A DNA stretch of 64,000 nucleotides, taken from positions 1 to 64,000 of the forward strand of contig WSXZ01000018.1 in the NCBI GenBank assembly GCA_009773555.1. The letters are read 5' to 3'. Below the pieces are notes generated by a model. It was given only the letters and a program-made list of their open reading frames with translations. It ran no database searches and was not told the DNA's origin. The translations under genes and the position numbers were made by a program. The stretch is from Methylocystaceae bacterium. GTDB lineage: Bacteria; Pseudomonadota; Alphaproteobacteria; Rhizobiales; Beijerinckiaceae. Below, in pieces: positions 1 to 7,971 of the stretch; the stretch's first letter is position 1; each line of letters starts with the position of its first letter.

Positions 1-1
1 C

Positions 2-217
2 GTCAGCGCTAAGTACGACGATACCATGGAGAGGGCTGAGGCCGCATTGACGACAGTGGGCGAGCAGTCGCGGGAAATCGCGGAGAAGGCCAGGTCGGCC
101 GGCGAAGGGCTCAAGACAACCGTCGAAGGCGCGGTGCGCGAACAGCCGGTGACGGCGCTGTTGCTTGCCGTCGCGGGAGGATTTCTCATCGGGGCCATGT
201 GGAAGGGCCGTAGCTAA
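2..217 (+). CDS. C-terminal part of DUF883/ElaB-YqjD-like membrane-anchored protein (frame open to window start)
   Basis: C-terminal REQPVTALLLAVAGGFLIGAMWKGRS, typical DUF883-like TM tail; listed ORF starts at 26 but the frame is open upstream. Confidence 0.55.
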   Translation, partial: VSAKYDDTMERAEAALTTVGEQSREIAEKARSAGEGLKTTVEGAVREQPVTALLLAVAGGFLIGAMWKGRS

Positions 218-235
218 TCTGGAGCGGGCAAGATC

Positions 236-733
236 ATGATGCTGGATCCGCTATTCCATCGGGTTGACGAGAGTATCGCGAACGCGACGCGAGGAGCGTC
301 GCGTCTCGCCATCGTCGCGACCCTCGCGCTGCTCGCGCTCGGCTTCGCCACGGCCGCCGCCCACGCCTACGCCATGAGGACGTGGGGAGAAATTGCCGGC
401 AACCTCGTCATCGCCGGAGCCTTTCTCTTCGCGGCGCTCGTTGTCTATCTCGCGACACATGACTCCGTCGCGAACGAAACTCAAGCTCCAGCAGCCGAAC
501 TCGAACAGAGCAGCTTTGCGCAACTCCCCTTCATTGATCAGCTGTTCAAGCCGGATGGAAATTTGGTGCGGTCGATCGGCTCCTCCATCGGTTCGATGGC
601 GCCCGTCGCGGCGAAAGCAGTGGCCGAACGCGTAGCGCCAAACCTCCATCTGATCATCGGCGCCGCCGTCGGACTGATGCTTGCGTCGAAAATTTCGGAA
701 AAGCTTGACAGTACGAAGTCTCCGGAAGCCTAA
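236..733 (+). CDS. hypothetical membrane protein
   Basis: 165 aa ORF with two hydrophobic segments, tightly spaced between 26..217 and the Ku gene. Confidence 0.6.
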   Translation: MMLDPLFHRVDESIANATRGASRLAIVATLALLALGFATAAAHAYAMRTWGEIAGNLVIAGAFLFAALVVYLATHDSVANETQAPAAELEQSSFAQLPFIDQLFKPDGNLVRSIGSSIGSMAPVAAKAVAERVAPNLHLIIGAAVGLMLASKISEKLDSTKSPEA

Positions 734-777
734 TCAGCGGGCGAGCGTCAGCCGCCCGCGAGCGTACGAGGTTTGCG

Positions 778-1638
778 TTGTCGCCGAGAGCGAACTGGAA
801 GGGCTCTCTAAAGATTGCGGAGCTCACCTGTCCGGTGGCGCTCTACTCCGCGACGTCGACGTCTGACAGGATCGCGTTCCACACGATCAACCGATCCACC
901 GGTCACCGCGTGCGGCGGACCTTTGTCGATAGCGACACCGGCGACCCTGTGGAATCCGCCGATCAAGTCAAAGGCTACGAGGTCGGCAAGAACGAATATG
1001 TCGTTGTCGAACCGGAGGAAATCGCGCAGGCGACGCCAAAAGGCGATAAAACTTTAGCGATCGAGACATTTGTGGACTGCGGCGAAATCGACGCCGTCTA
1101 TTTCGACAAGCCCTATTATCTCTCCCCCTCCCAAAGCGATGCGAACGAACTTTTCGTTCTGATACGCGAGGGCATGCGCAAGAACAAAGTCGCAGCCCTC
1201 GCGAAGACCGTGCTCTTCAGGCGCGCGCGCACCGTTCTGATCAGCGCTTATGGCGACGGGCTGCTCGCGACCACGCTGAACTTCGATTATGAGGTGCGCT
1301 CGGCGCAGCAGGCGTTCGACGAGGTGCCCGAGGTTAAAGTTCAGCCCGAAATGCTTCAGCTGGCCAAGCACATTATCGACACTAAGCAGGGCGTCTTCGA
1401 CCCGTCGACGTTCGAAGACCGCTATGAGGCCGCCCTCGCCGAGTTCGTAAAAGCGAAGCTGGAAGGCGCGCCTATCGCGCCGCCGCGTAAGGCTCGCGAA
1501 GCCAAGGTCGTCAATCTGCTCGAGGCGCTGCGCGAGAGCGCGGCTCTTTCGGAGCAGAGCGACAAAGCTGCAGCCAAGAAACGCGCGGCGCAGCCTCGCA
1601 AGACCCGGACAGCCGCGACACGCCGGAAAGCGAGCTGA
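778..1638 (+). CDS. ku: NHEJ DNA end-binding protein Ku (copy 1, TTG start)
   Basis: WKGSLKIAELTCPVALYSAT, FHTINRSTGHRV, Ku core and Lys/Arg-rich C-terminal tail. Confidence 0.93.
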   Translation: MSPRANWKGSLKIAELTCPVALYSATSTSDRIAFHTINRSTGHRVRRTFVDSDTGDPVESADQVKGYEVGKNEYVVVEPEEIAQATPKGDKTLAIETFVDCGEIDAVYFDKPYYLSPSQSDANELFVLIREGMRKNKVAALAKTVLFRRARTVLISAYGDGLLATTLNFDYEVRSAQQAFDEVPEVKVQPEMLQLAKHIIDTKQGVFDPSTFEDRYEAALAEFVKAKLEGAPIAPPRKAREAKVVNLLEALRESAALSEQSDKAAAKKRAAQPRKTRTAATRRKAS

Positions 1639-1644
1639 CCTCGC

Positions 1645-4203
1645 ATGTCGCTTGCCGACTACCGCAAGAAGCGCGATTTTGGGACGACGCGCGAGCCGAA
1701 GGGGCGAGGCGCTCGAAAGGCTGGCAGCAGCTTCGTCGTCCAGAAACATGCCGCGAGGCGGCTGCATTACGATCTTCGCCTGGAGATGGACGGCGTTCTG
1801 AAAAGCTGGGCTGTGACCAGAGGTCCAAGCCTCGTGCCGGGCGAAAAGCGGCTCGCCGTTCACGTCGAGGACCACCCTCTCGACTATCGCAATTTCGAAG
1901 GCGTCATTCCGGAAGGCCAATATGGCGCCGGCGAAGTGATCGTGTGGGACAAGGGCGTGTGGATTCCCGAAGGCGATCCGCACAAGGGCTATGCCAAGGG
2001 TCACCTCGATTTCGAATTGCGCGGCGAAAAGCTCGGGGGCCGTTGGCATCTCGTGCGCATGGCGCGAAAACCGCGCGAGAAGCACGACAACTGGCTTCTT
2101 ATCAAAAGCGAAGACGCATTTGCGCGTGCGCCTGAAGACGAGGACATACTTGAGGAGATGCCGCGTTCGGTAGACACCGGGCGCACGATCGGCGATGTCG
2201 CAGAGGGCAAGCCGGCGCGGCGCTCGAAAAAAGCCGCCGCGCCAAAACAGGCCGCAGCGCCCCGGTCAATCAAGACAAGCGCCGTCGCGCCAACGCAAGC
2301 GCCCGCGGCGGACATCGACCCGTCGCGTCTCAAGGGCGCAAAGAAAGCGCCGCTACCGAATTTCATTGCGCCGATGCAGGCCAGTTCCGGCGCCGCGCCG
2401 GCGAGTAAGGAATGGATTCACGAAATCAAATTCGACGGCTATCGCGTGCAGGCGCGCATCGAGGCGGGACGCGTACGGCTGCTCTCACGCAGCGGTCTCG
2501 ATTGGACGAAGAAATTCGGCGATGAGGTCGCGTCGGCGCTGCGCGCCCTGCCGCTCGGCGCCGCGCTCATCGACGGCGAAATCGTCGTCGAGACGAGTTC
2601 GGGCGCGTCGGATTTCTCCGGGCTGCAGGCCGATCTGAGCGCAGGGCGGACCGATCGCTTCGTCTATTGGGCCTTCGATCTTCTGCACCTCGAGGGCTAC
2701 GATCTGCGCGGCGCGACCTTGCTGGAACGCAAACGGTTGCTGGAAGCGCTCCTGGGCGCTGAGAACGGCGACACGGTTCGTCTGAGCCTTCACTTTGAGG
2801 ACAGCGGCGCGGTCGTGCTGTCGCACGCGTGTCGACTCGGCCTCGAAGGCGTAGTGTCAAAGCTGCGGGATTCGTCCTATCGCTCCGGCCGCGTGAAGAG
2901 CTGGATAAAAGCCAAATGCTTCGCGCGGCAGGAGTTCGTCGTCGCGGGCTATACGCCATCGACGGTGTCGCGCCGGGCGATCGGCGCGCTCGTGCTTGGC
3001 GTCTACCAGAATGGCGTGCTTTGCCATGTTGGCCGCGTCGGGACGGGATTTACGGCCGATATGGCGCATGAGCTTTTCACGAAACTCGATCCCATGCGCA
3101 TCGCCTCGAGCCCGTTCGGCGCGCGGCTCAGCACGGACGCGGCGCGCCACGTGCGCTATGTGCGCCCCGAACTGGTGGCTGAGGTCGAATTTCGCGGCTG
3201 GACGGGCGATCAAAATCTTCGGTACGCCTCCTTTCGCGGTCTGCGCGAAGATAAGGATGCGCGCGACGTCGTCCGTGAAAGTGCGCCGCAGGTTGAGCGC
3301 CCCGCAGCGGCGAGAGCGGAGCAAAGCGCCGTGAGGCTCACCCATCCCGATCGGCTTTATTGGCCGGATCAAGGCGTCACCAAACAGGGCCTCGCCGATT
3401 ACTACACCGAAATCTGGCGCTATATCGCGCCCTTCATCGTCAATCGCCCGCTGGCGCTGCTGCGCTGTCCCAACGGCGTCGAGGGAGAGAAGTTCTTCCA
3501 GAAGCATGCCTGGAAGGGCATCGATCCGAACATCGTCCTCATCGACGACCCGAAAGGAGAAGAACAGCCCTTGCTCAGCATCAAGGACCTCAACGGCCTG
3601 ATCGCGCTCGTTCAATCCGGGGCCCTGGAAATTCATCCCTGGGGCTCGACGGCGTCGGACTGGGAGCGTCCTGACGTCATCATCATGGATCTCGATCCCG
3701 GCGAAGAGGTGGCGTGGGAGTCCGTCATTGCGGCCGCGGAAGAAACGCGAGACCGTCTGCAAGACCTTGGGCTCGCCGCCTTCGTGAAAACATCCGGCGG
3801 CAAGGGCCTTCATGTGGTGGCGCCCGTGAAGCCGAAAGCGGAATGGCCGCAGGTGAAGGCTTTCACCAAAGGCATCGCCGATGCGATGACACAGGACAGC
3901 CCGAGCAAATATGTTGCAACGATCACGAAATCGAAGCGCCGCGGAAAGATACTCATCGACTATCTGCGCAATCAGCGCGGCGCGACGGCTGTCGCGCCCT
4001 ACTCCACGCGCGCCCGTCCGGCAGCCGCAGTATCGGTTCCGCTCTCCTGGGACGAACTCAGTCCGGCGATCGGACCTGACTATTTCACGATCGTGAAAAC
4101 CCTCGCGCGCCTCGAGTCGCTGCAGAGCGATCCGTGGGGAGATTTTCGTCAAGCGGCGGCGCCGATCGAAACGCCGAAGACGCGGGGGAAGAGAAAAGCC
4201 TAG
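1645..4203 (+). CDS. ligD: multifunctional DNA ligase D (3'-phosphoesterase, ligase, polymerase domains)
   Basis: FVVQKHAARRLHYDLRLEMDGVLKSWAVTRGPS (PE), EIKFDGYRVQARIE (ligase), SGGKGLHVVAPV (Pol/primase). Confidence 0.95.
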   Translation: MSLADYRKKRDFGTTREPKGRGARKAGSSFVVQKHAARRLHYDLRLEMDGVLKSWAVTRGPSLVPGEKRLAVHVEDHPLDYRNFEGVIPEGQYGAGEVIVWDKGVWIPEGDPHKGYAKGHLDFELRGEKLGGRWHLVRMARKPREKHDNWLLIKSEDAFARAPEDEDILEEMPRSVDTGRTIGDVAEGKPARRSKKAAAPKQAAAPRSIKTSAVAPTQAPAADIDPSRLKGAKKAPLPNFIAPMQASSGAAPASKEWIHEIKFDGYRVQARIEAGRVRLLSRSGLDWTKKFGDEVASALRALPLGAALIDGEIVVETSSGASDFSGLQADLSAGRTDRFVYWAFDLLHLEGYDLRGATLLERKRLLEALLGAENGDTVRLSLHFEDSGAVVLSHACRLGLEGVVSKLRDSSYRSGRVKSWIKAKCFARQEFVVAGYTPSTVSRRAIGALVLGVYQNGVLCHVGRVGTGFTADMAHELFTKLDPMRIASSPFGARLSTDAARHVRYVRPELVAEVEFRGWTGDQNLRYASFRGLREDKDARDVVRESAPQVERPAAARAEQSAVRLTHPDRLYWPDQGVTKQGLADYYTEIWRYIAPFIVNRPLALLRCPNGVEGEKFFQKHAWKGIDPNIVLIDDPKGEEQPLLSIKDLNGLIALVQSGALEIHPWGSTASDWERPDVIIMDLDPGEEVAWESVIAAAEETRDRLQDLGLAAFVKTSGGKGLHVVAPVKPKAEWPQVKAFTKGIADAMTQDSPSKYVATITKSKRRGKILIDYLRNQRGATAVAPYSTRARPAAAVSVPLSWDELSPAIGPDYFTIVKTLARLESLQSDPWGDFRQAAAPIETPKTRGKRKA

Positions 4204-5006
4204 CGACGTTTGGAGCCGCGCTTTTCCGCATCGATGCTCTTGCGCAGCGCATCCATGATATTGACGACATTGCTCGGAGCCGCCGAAGCCTGTTTTTTGC
4301 CGCGAGCGGGTATGTGCGCCTTCTTCTTTCCGGAAATGATGTCCAGCAACTGCGCTTGAACGGGATCATGGGTCATCGCCGGATCCCAGTGACTCTTGCG
4401 CTCATCGATCAATTTGGAAATCAGGGCGAGCGCTTGCGCGTTCGGCGCTTCCGCGCCAACCTTGTCGAGGTAGTCCTTCGGATCGCGCACCTCGTCAGCG
4501 AAGCGCAATGTCCATAAGACAAGCCCCTTGTCGCGCGGCTCGACCATCACGGCGCGCTCGCGTCGATACATCACGAGCCGCGACAGGCCGACGGTGCCCG
4601 TCGCCTTAATCGCGTCGCGAATGACGGAAAAGGCCTCAGCGCCGATTGGATCATCCGGAACGAGATAGTGCGGCTTGTCGAACCAGATCCAGTCGACGCT
4701 CGCGGCCGGAGCAAAGGTCTCGATATCGATCGTTCGCGTGCTTTCGAGACTTAAGGCGTCAAGCTCTTCATCTTCAAGAAGCACGTAATCGTCTTCGCTG
4801 CGCGGATAACCTTTCGCCGCGTCGTCTTCGCCAATCGGCGCGCCGGAGACCGCATCGACATATTGACTGACGACGCGGTTGCCAGTGTTTCGATTAAGGA
4901 TGTGGAAGCGAACTTTTTCGCCTTCAGTCGTGGCCGGCGTCATCGCGACCGGACAGGTCACAAGCGAAAGCTTCAAATAGCCTTTCCAGAATGACCGCGG
5001 CGCCAT
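4200..5006 (-). CDS. ku: NHEJ DNA end-binding protein Ku (copy 2)
   Basis: MAPRSFWKGYLKLSLVTCPVAMTPATTEGEKVRFHILNRNTGNRV; 4-nt convergent overlap with ligD stop. Confidence 0.93.
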   Translation of the reverse strand: MAPRSFWKGYLKLSLVTCPVAMTPATTEGEKVRFHILNRNTGNRVVSQYVDAVSGAPIGEDDAAKGYPRSEDDYVLLEDEELDALSLESTRTIDIETFAPAASVDWIWFDKPHYLVPDDPIGAEAFSVIRDAIKATGTVGLSRLVMYRRERAVMVEPRDKGLVLWTLRFADEVRDPKDYLDKVGAEAPNAQALALISKLIDERKSHWDPAMTHDPVQAQLLDIISGKKKAHIPARGKKQASAAPSNVVNIMDALRKSIDAEKRGSKRR

Positions 5007-5040
5007 TCTAAACCTCTCCGAGGTCCGGGAACTCTCCAAT

Positions 5041-5065
5041 AACGCTCCGTCGCACGCATCGTTCC
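5041..5065 (-). promoter_or_regulatory. EcfG-type (general stress response) promoter upstream of Ku copy 2
   Basis: minus strand GGAAC-N16-CGTT; -10 element lies about 35 nt upstream of the Ku start. Confidence 0.7.
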
Positions 5066-5111
5066 GCTTCCGCCCTAATCACCACGAAAAAAGGCAGTTA
5101 GCGCTCCTAAG

Positions 5112-5136
5112 GGAACTTTGGCCCTCGACTAGTGTT
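5112..5136 (+). promoter_or_regulatory. possible degenerate EcfG-type promoter for NepR-like gene
   Basis: GGAAC-N16-TGTT just upstream of ATG 5147. Confidence 0.4.
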
Positions 5137-5146
5137 AAATTCAATC

Positions 5147-5431
5147 ATGACCCTCCACCTGCCCGTATTCATTGGAGTCGACGGCTCCGATATCCAGAGC
5201 GCCGCCCAAGGGCTCTTCGACATGAATAAGAAAGCTGAAAAGCAAATCTCGAAGGGCCGCCGGGGCGCGCCTGGGGCGCAGCGTGAGGTGGCGCACCAGC
5301 TCTCCTTCCTTGGGATCGATGGGGAATTGACCTCCCGGCTGCGCGACGTGTACGCGACGAGCCTCTTAGAACCGATGCCGGATAAGTTTCTCGACTTGCT
5401 CGTGCGACTTTCAGCGTCGGTCGCCAAATAG
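5147..5431 (+). CDS. NepR-like anti-sigma factor
   Basis: C-terminal ELTSRLRDVYATSLLEPMPDKFLDLLVRLSASVAK matches the NepR pattern (L..vY...l.eP.PDrfldLL..L). Confidence 0.65.
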   Translation: MTLHLPVFIGVDGSDIQSAAQGLFDMNKKAEKQISKGRRGAPGAQREVAHQLSFLGIDGELTSRLRDVYATSLLEPMPDKFLDLLVRLSASVAK

Positions 5432-5575
5432 GCTGTAGCGGTTGTTGCTCACGCTCTCCTGGAAGGCGTGACTGGCTCCTTGCGCTGGACGCGCTGAGTG
5501 ACGAGAAAGAATTAAAAAAAAAAATGATTGCCTGTCCTTCAACAGGCAATCATCAAGGATCTATGGTCGAGGGAA

Positions 5576-5737
5576 TCATTTTCGGCTGCGCAACCACTGC
5601 TCGATCTCCGCTTGTCGCGGTTCGCGAACATGGATGAAACGCTTTCGCGGCGCTTCGACTTGCGGCAAAAGCAGCAACTTGCAGACAATTTCCACAGTGC
5701 GCCGCCAGTCTACACCAAGTTTCGGCTTCGAACTCAT
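5576..5737 (-). CDS. small basic protein, 53 aa, hypothetical
   Basis: MSSKPKLGVDWRRTVEIVCKLLLLPQVEAPRKRFIHVREPRQAEIEQWLRSRK; good RBS (aaggagag) upstream; below the ORF-track cutoff. Confidence 0.45.
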   Translation of the reverse strand: MSSKPKLGVDWRRTVEIVCKLLLLPQVEAPRKRFIHVREPRQAEIEQWLRSRK

Positions 5738-5773
5738 TTCGGCTCTCCTTTCAACGGAGACGGGTATGAAAAC

Positions 5774-5798
5774 AACTCTCCCTTTTTAAGAATGTTCC
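5774..5798 (-). promoter_or_regulatory. possible degenerate EcfG-type promoter upstream of the 53-aa ORF
   Basis: minus strand GGAAC-N16-AGTT. Confidence 0.3.
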
Positions 5799-5937
5799 AA
5801 GATGTCGGCAAAGCTCCGTTCTCTCCTCTCTTCGCCAGCGAAGTGGGCGCCCCGATAAAAAAGCCCGAACCTGAGGTTCGGGCCGATCGAGAAGCGCCAG
5901 GAGCGGCGTCACGCTAAGCCCGCGACGCGCTAAAAAT

Positions 5938-6141
5938 TCACGAGTTTAGAGTCTTCAGCCAGGTGTCAACCTCTTCGCGAATGCGGTCCCGCCCTTCGCC
6001 GTAGCGTTCTTGGAGAACGCCCTCAAACTGTTCGCGCTTGCCGTCCATGCGCGCGAGATCGTCGTCGGTGAGTTCCGCCCACTTCTCTCTTACCTTGCCC
6101 TTGAACTGCTTCCAGTTGCCTTCGACACGATTCCAGTCCAT
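5938..6141 (-). CDS. CsbD family stress protein
   Basis: MDWNRVEGNWKQFKGKVREKWAELTDDDLARMDGKREQFEGVLQERYG. Confidence 0.92.
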   Translation of the reverse strand: MDWNRVEGNWKQFKGKVREKWAELTDDDLARMDGKREQFEGVLQERYGEGRDRIREEVDTWLKTLNS

Positions 6142-6179
6142 CGCCGTTTCCCCAAGGTTAAGGAGTTCCACGCCGAGGC

Positions 6180-6204
6180 AACGCGGGCGGAACCGCTTTG
6201 TTCC
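6180..6204 (-). promoter_or_regulatory. EcfG-type promoter upstream of csbD-like gene
   Basis: minus strand GGAAC-N16-CGTT. Confidence 0.7.
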
Positions 6205-6250
6205 GGGATTCTGGCGGAAGGGAATCGCAATCGTAGGGCGAAATTGCCGC

Positions 6251-6766
6251 TCAGGCGGCTGCGCCGCAGCACTTCTTATACTTCTTGCCGGAGCCGCAGG
6301 GACAAGGATCGTTACGGCCCGCCTGCTTGCCCTTCACGACGGGCGCGCTCTTGCGATTGGCCTCTTCGAGGAAATACCAGCGGCCATCCTGCGCGTCATG
6401 TCGAAACAGCGAGCGCTCCCGATGCGCATAACGTTCGCCTTCGCTGGAGAAATGCGCGACGAATTCGACGAAGCCGGTTTCATCGCCCTGCAGTCCCTGT
6501 TCCGTCGACAGGATCTCAAGCCCAAGCCATTGCGAGCTGCGCGACCAGTGCGTGATGGCCTTCCGATCGAAATCGTAACGCGACTCCGGCGCCAGGGAGT
6601 CGACAAGGTAGTCGATGTCACCCAATGCAAAGGCGGTGTAACGCGAGCGCATGAGCGCTTCAGCGCTTGGCGCCGGCTGTTTCTCTTCGATGTAACGGGC
6701 GCAGCAGGCCGCATAGGAAAGCTGTTGCGCGTCCATCGCGCGGCAGGGACATGTCTGGTCGTTCAT
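6251..6766 (-). CDS. YchJ-family SEC-C zinc motif protein
   Basis: [49 protein letters not shown] and C-terminal [20 protein letters not shown]. Confidence 0.9.
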   Translation of the reverse strand: MNDQTCPCRAMDAQQLSYAACCARYIEEKQPAPSAEALMRSRYTAFALGDIDYLVDSLAPESRYDFDRKAITHWSRSSQWLGLEILSTEQGLQGDETGFVEFVAHFSSEGERYAHRERSLFRHDAQDGRWYFLEEANRKSAPVVKGKQAGRNDPCPCGSGKKYKKCCGAAA

Positions 6767-6881
6767 CGCTCAGTCGGAGTAAGAATGATCGCGCGGCTGC
6801 GCCAGGGTCTCAGACCTAGGCGACGAACGCGCCGACGTCCAATGTTTTGCGACATGGAGAGTGCGAACAATCGAGCGTTCG

Positions 6882-7154
6882 TCAGCCGTCGGAACCGCCT
6901 TCGCCGGGACGCAATTCCGAAGCAGCGGCGCCCGCTGGGTGTTTGAGGCGTTTCACCGCCTCGATTGCGATCGGATCGAGGCCGGCGCCGCCATGATCGA
7001 CATGCGCGACGATAGCGTTCCGCATACGCGGGTCCCAGAACTTCTTCAAATGATCCGTCATGCTCGCGACGCCTTCGGGATGCTTCTGAGCCACGAAGAA
7101 CGTGCCGATCTGGTTAGCCATTCTGACGAGCTTATCGACCGAATCATGCGACAT
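6882..7154 (-). CDS. fdsD: formate dehydrogenase delta subunit
   Basis: DKLVRMANQIGTFFVAQKHPEGVASMTDHLKKFWDPRMRNAI; position in fds operon. Confidence 0.88.
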   Translation of the reverse strand: MSHDSVDKLVRMANQIGTFFVAQKHPEGVASMTDHLKKFWDPRMRNAIVAHVDHGGAGLDPIAIEAVKRLKHPAGAAASELRPGEGGSDG

Positions 7155-7971
7155 GTGCGGAAACCTGTTCGAGGATGCGTCCTGGATGGGTGAAGACTTC
7201 GAAGTCCCGGCCGCGCATGACGGCGACGAGAGTCATGCCGCAGTGTTGCGCGTTACGCACCGCGAGCGCAGTCGGCGCCGAGACGGCGGCGATGATCGGC
7301 GCGCCCATGCGCGCCGCCTTCTGCACGAGTTCGACGGAAACCCGGCTCGTCATCAGCACCACGCCTTGCCCGGCGGCGATGGCTTGGCGCGTCAGCGCGC
7401 CGGCGAGTTTGTCGAGAGCGTTATGGCGGCCGACGTCCTCGCGCGCGATCAGCGCGCCGGAGACGGGATTCCAGAAGGCCGCGGCGTGGATGGCGCGGGT
7501 CTCCTGATTATACATCTGCGCGGCCGGGAGACGGCCCATCGCCTCGATCAAGGCGTCGGCGCGCACCGACAGCGCATTGTCGAGAGTCGGCAGAATGCGC
7601 GTCGCCGCCTCCAGACTCTCAATGCCGCAGAGACCGCAGCCCGTCGGGCCCGCCATCGAACGGCGCCGCTCGACATAGGATTCCTGCCGTCCGCCCTTGA
7701 GCCAGGCGCGCAGTTCAATGCCGGCGTCGGAGACGACGATCTCGACATCGCCTGCCTGCTCCGGCGAATCGATCAGCCCCTCCGTGAGCGCGAAGCCGAT
7801 CGCGAAATCCTCGAGATCCGCCGGCGTCGCCATCATCACCGCATGGGTGGAGCCGCCAAAGGTGAAGGCGACCGGCGTCTCTTCGGGGATCACGCGAGAA
7901 GAACGCGCCGTCACATCGTGACGGCGCGCCAGGCATTCCACCCGTAGTGTCGGCGGCGGCCTCTCCGTCAT
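7144..7971 (-). CDS. fdhD: formate dehydrogenase accessory sulfurtransferase FdhD
   Basis: EETPVAFTFGGSTHAVMMATPADLEDFAIGFALTEG, GPTGCGLCGIESL. Confidence 0.93.
   Translation of the reverse strand: MTERPPPTLRVECLARRHDVTARSSRVIPEETPVAFTFGGSTHAVMMATPADLEDFAIGFALTEGLIDSPEQAGDVEIVVSDAGIELRAWLKGGRQESYVERRRSMAGPTGCGLCGIESLEAATRILPTLDNALSVRADALIEAMGRLPAAQMYNQETRAIHAAAFWNPVSGALIAREDVGRHNALDKLAGALTRQAIAAGQGVVLMTSRVSVELVQKAARMGAPIIAAVSAPTALAVRNAQHCGMTLVAVMRGRDFEVFTHPGRILEQVSAHVA

Noticed and set aside
2857-4152. 431-aa minus-strand ORF
   Set aside because: Antisense to ligD, no recognisable domain
5528-5917. 129-aa plus-strand ORF
   Set aside because: No family resemblance; spans opposite-strand small ORF and its putative promoter; composition unconvincing
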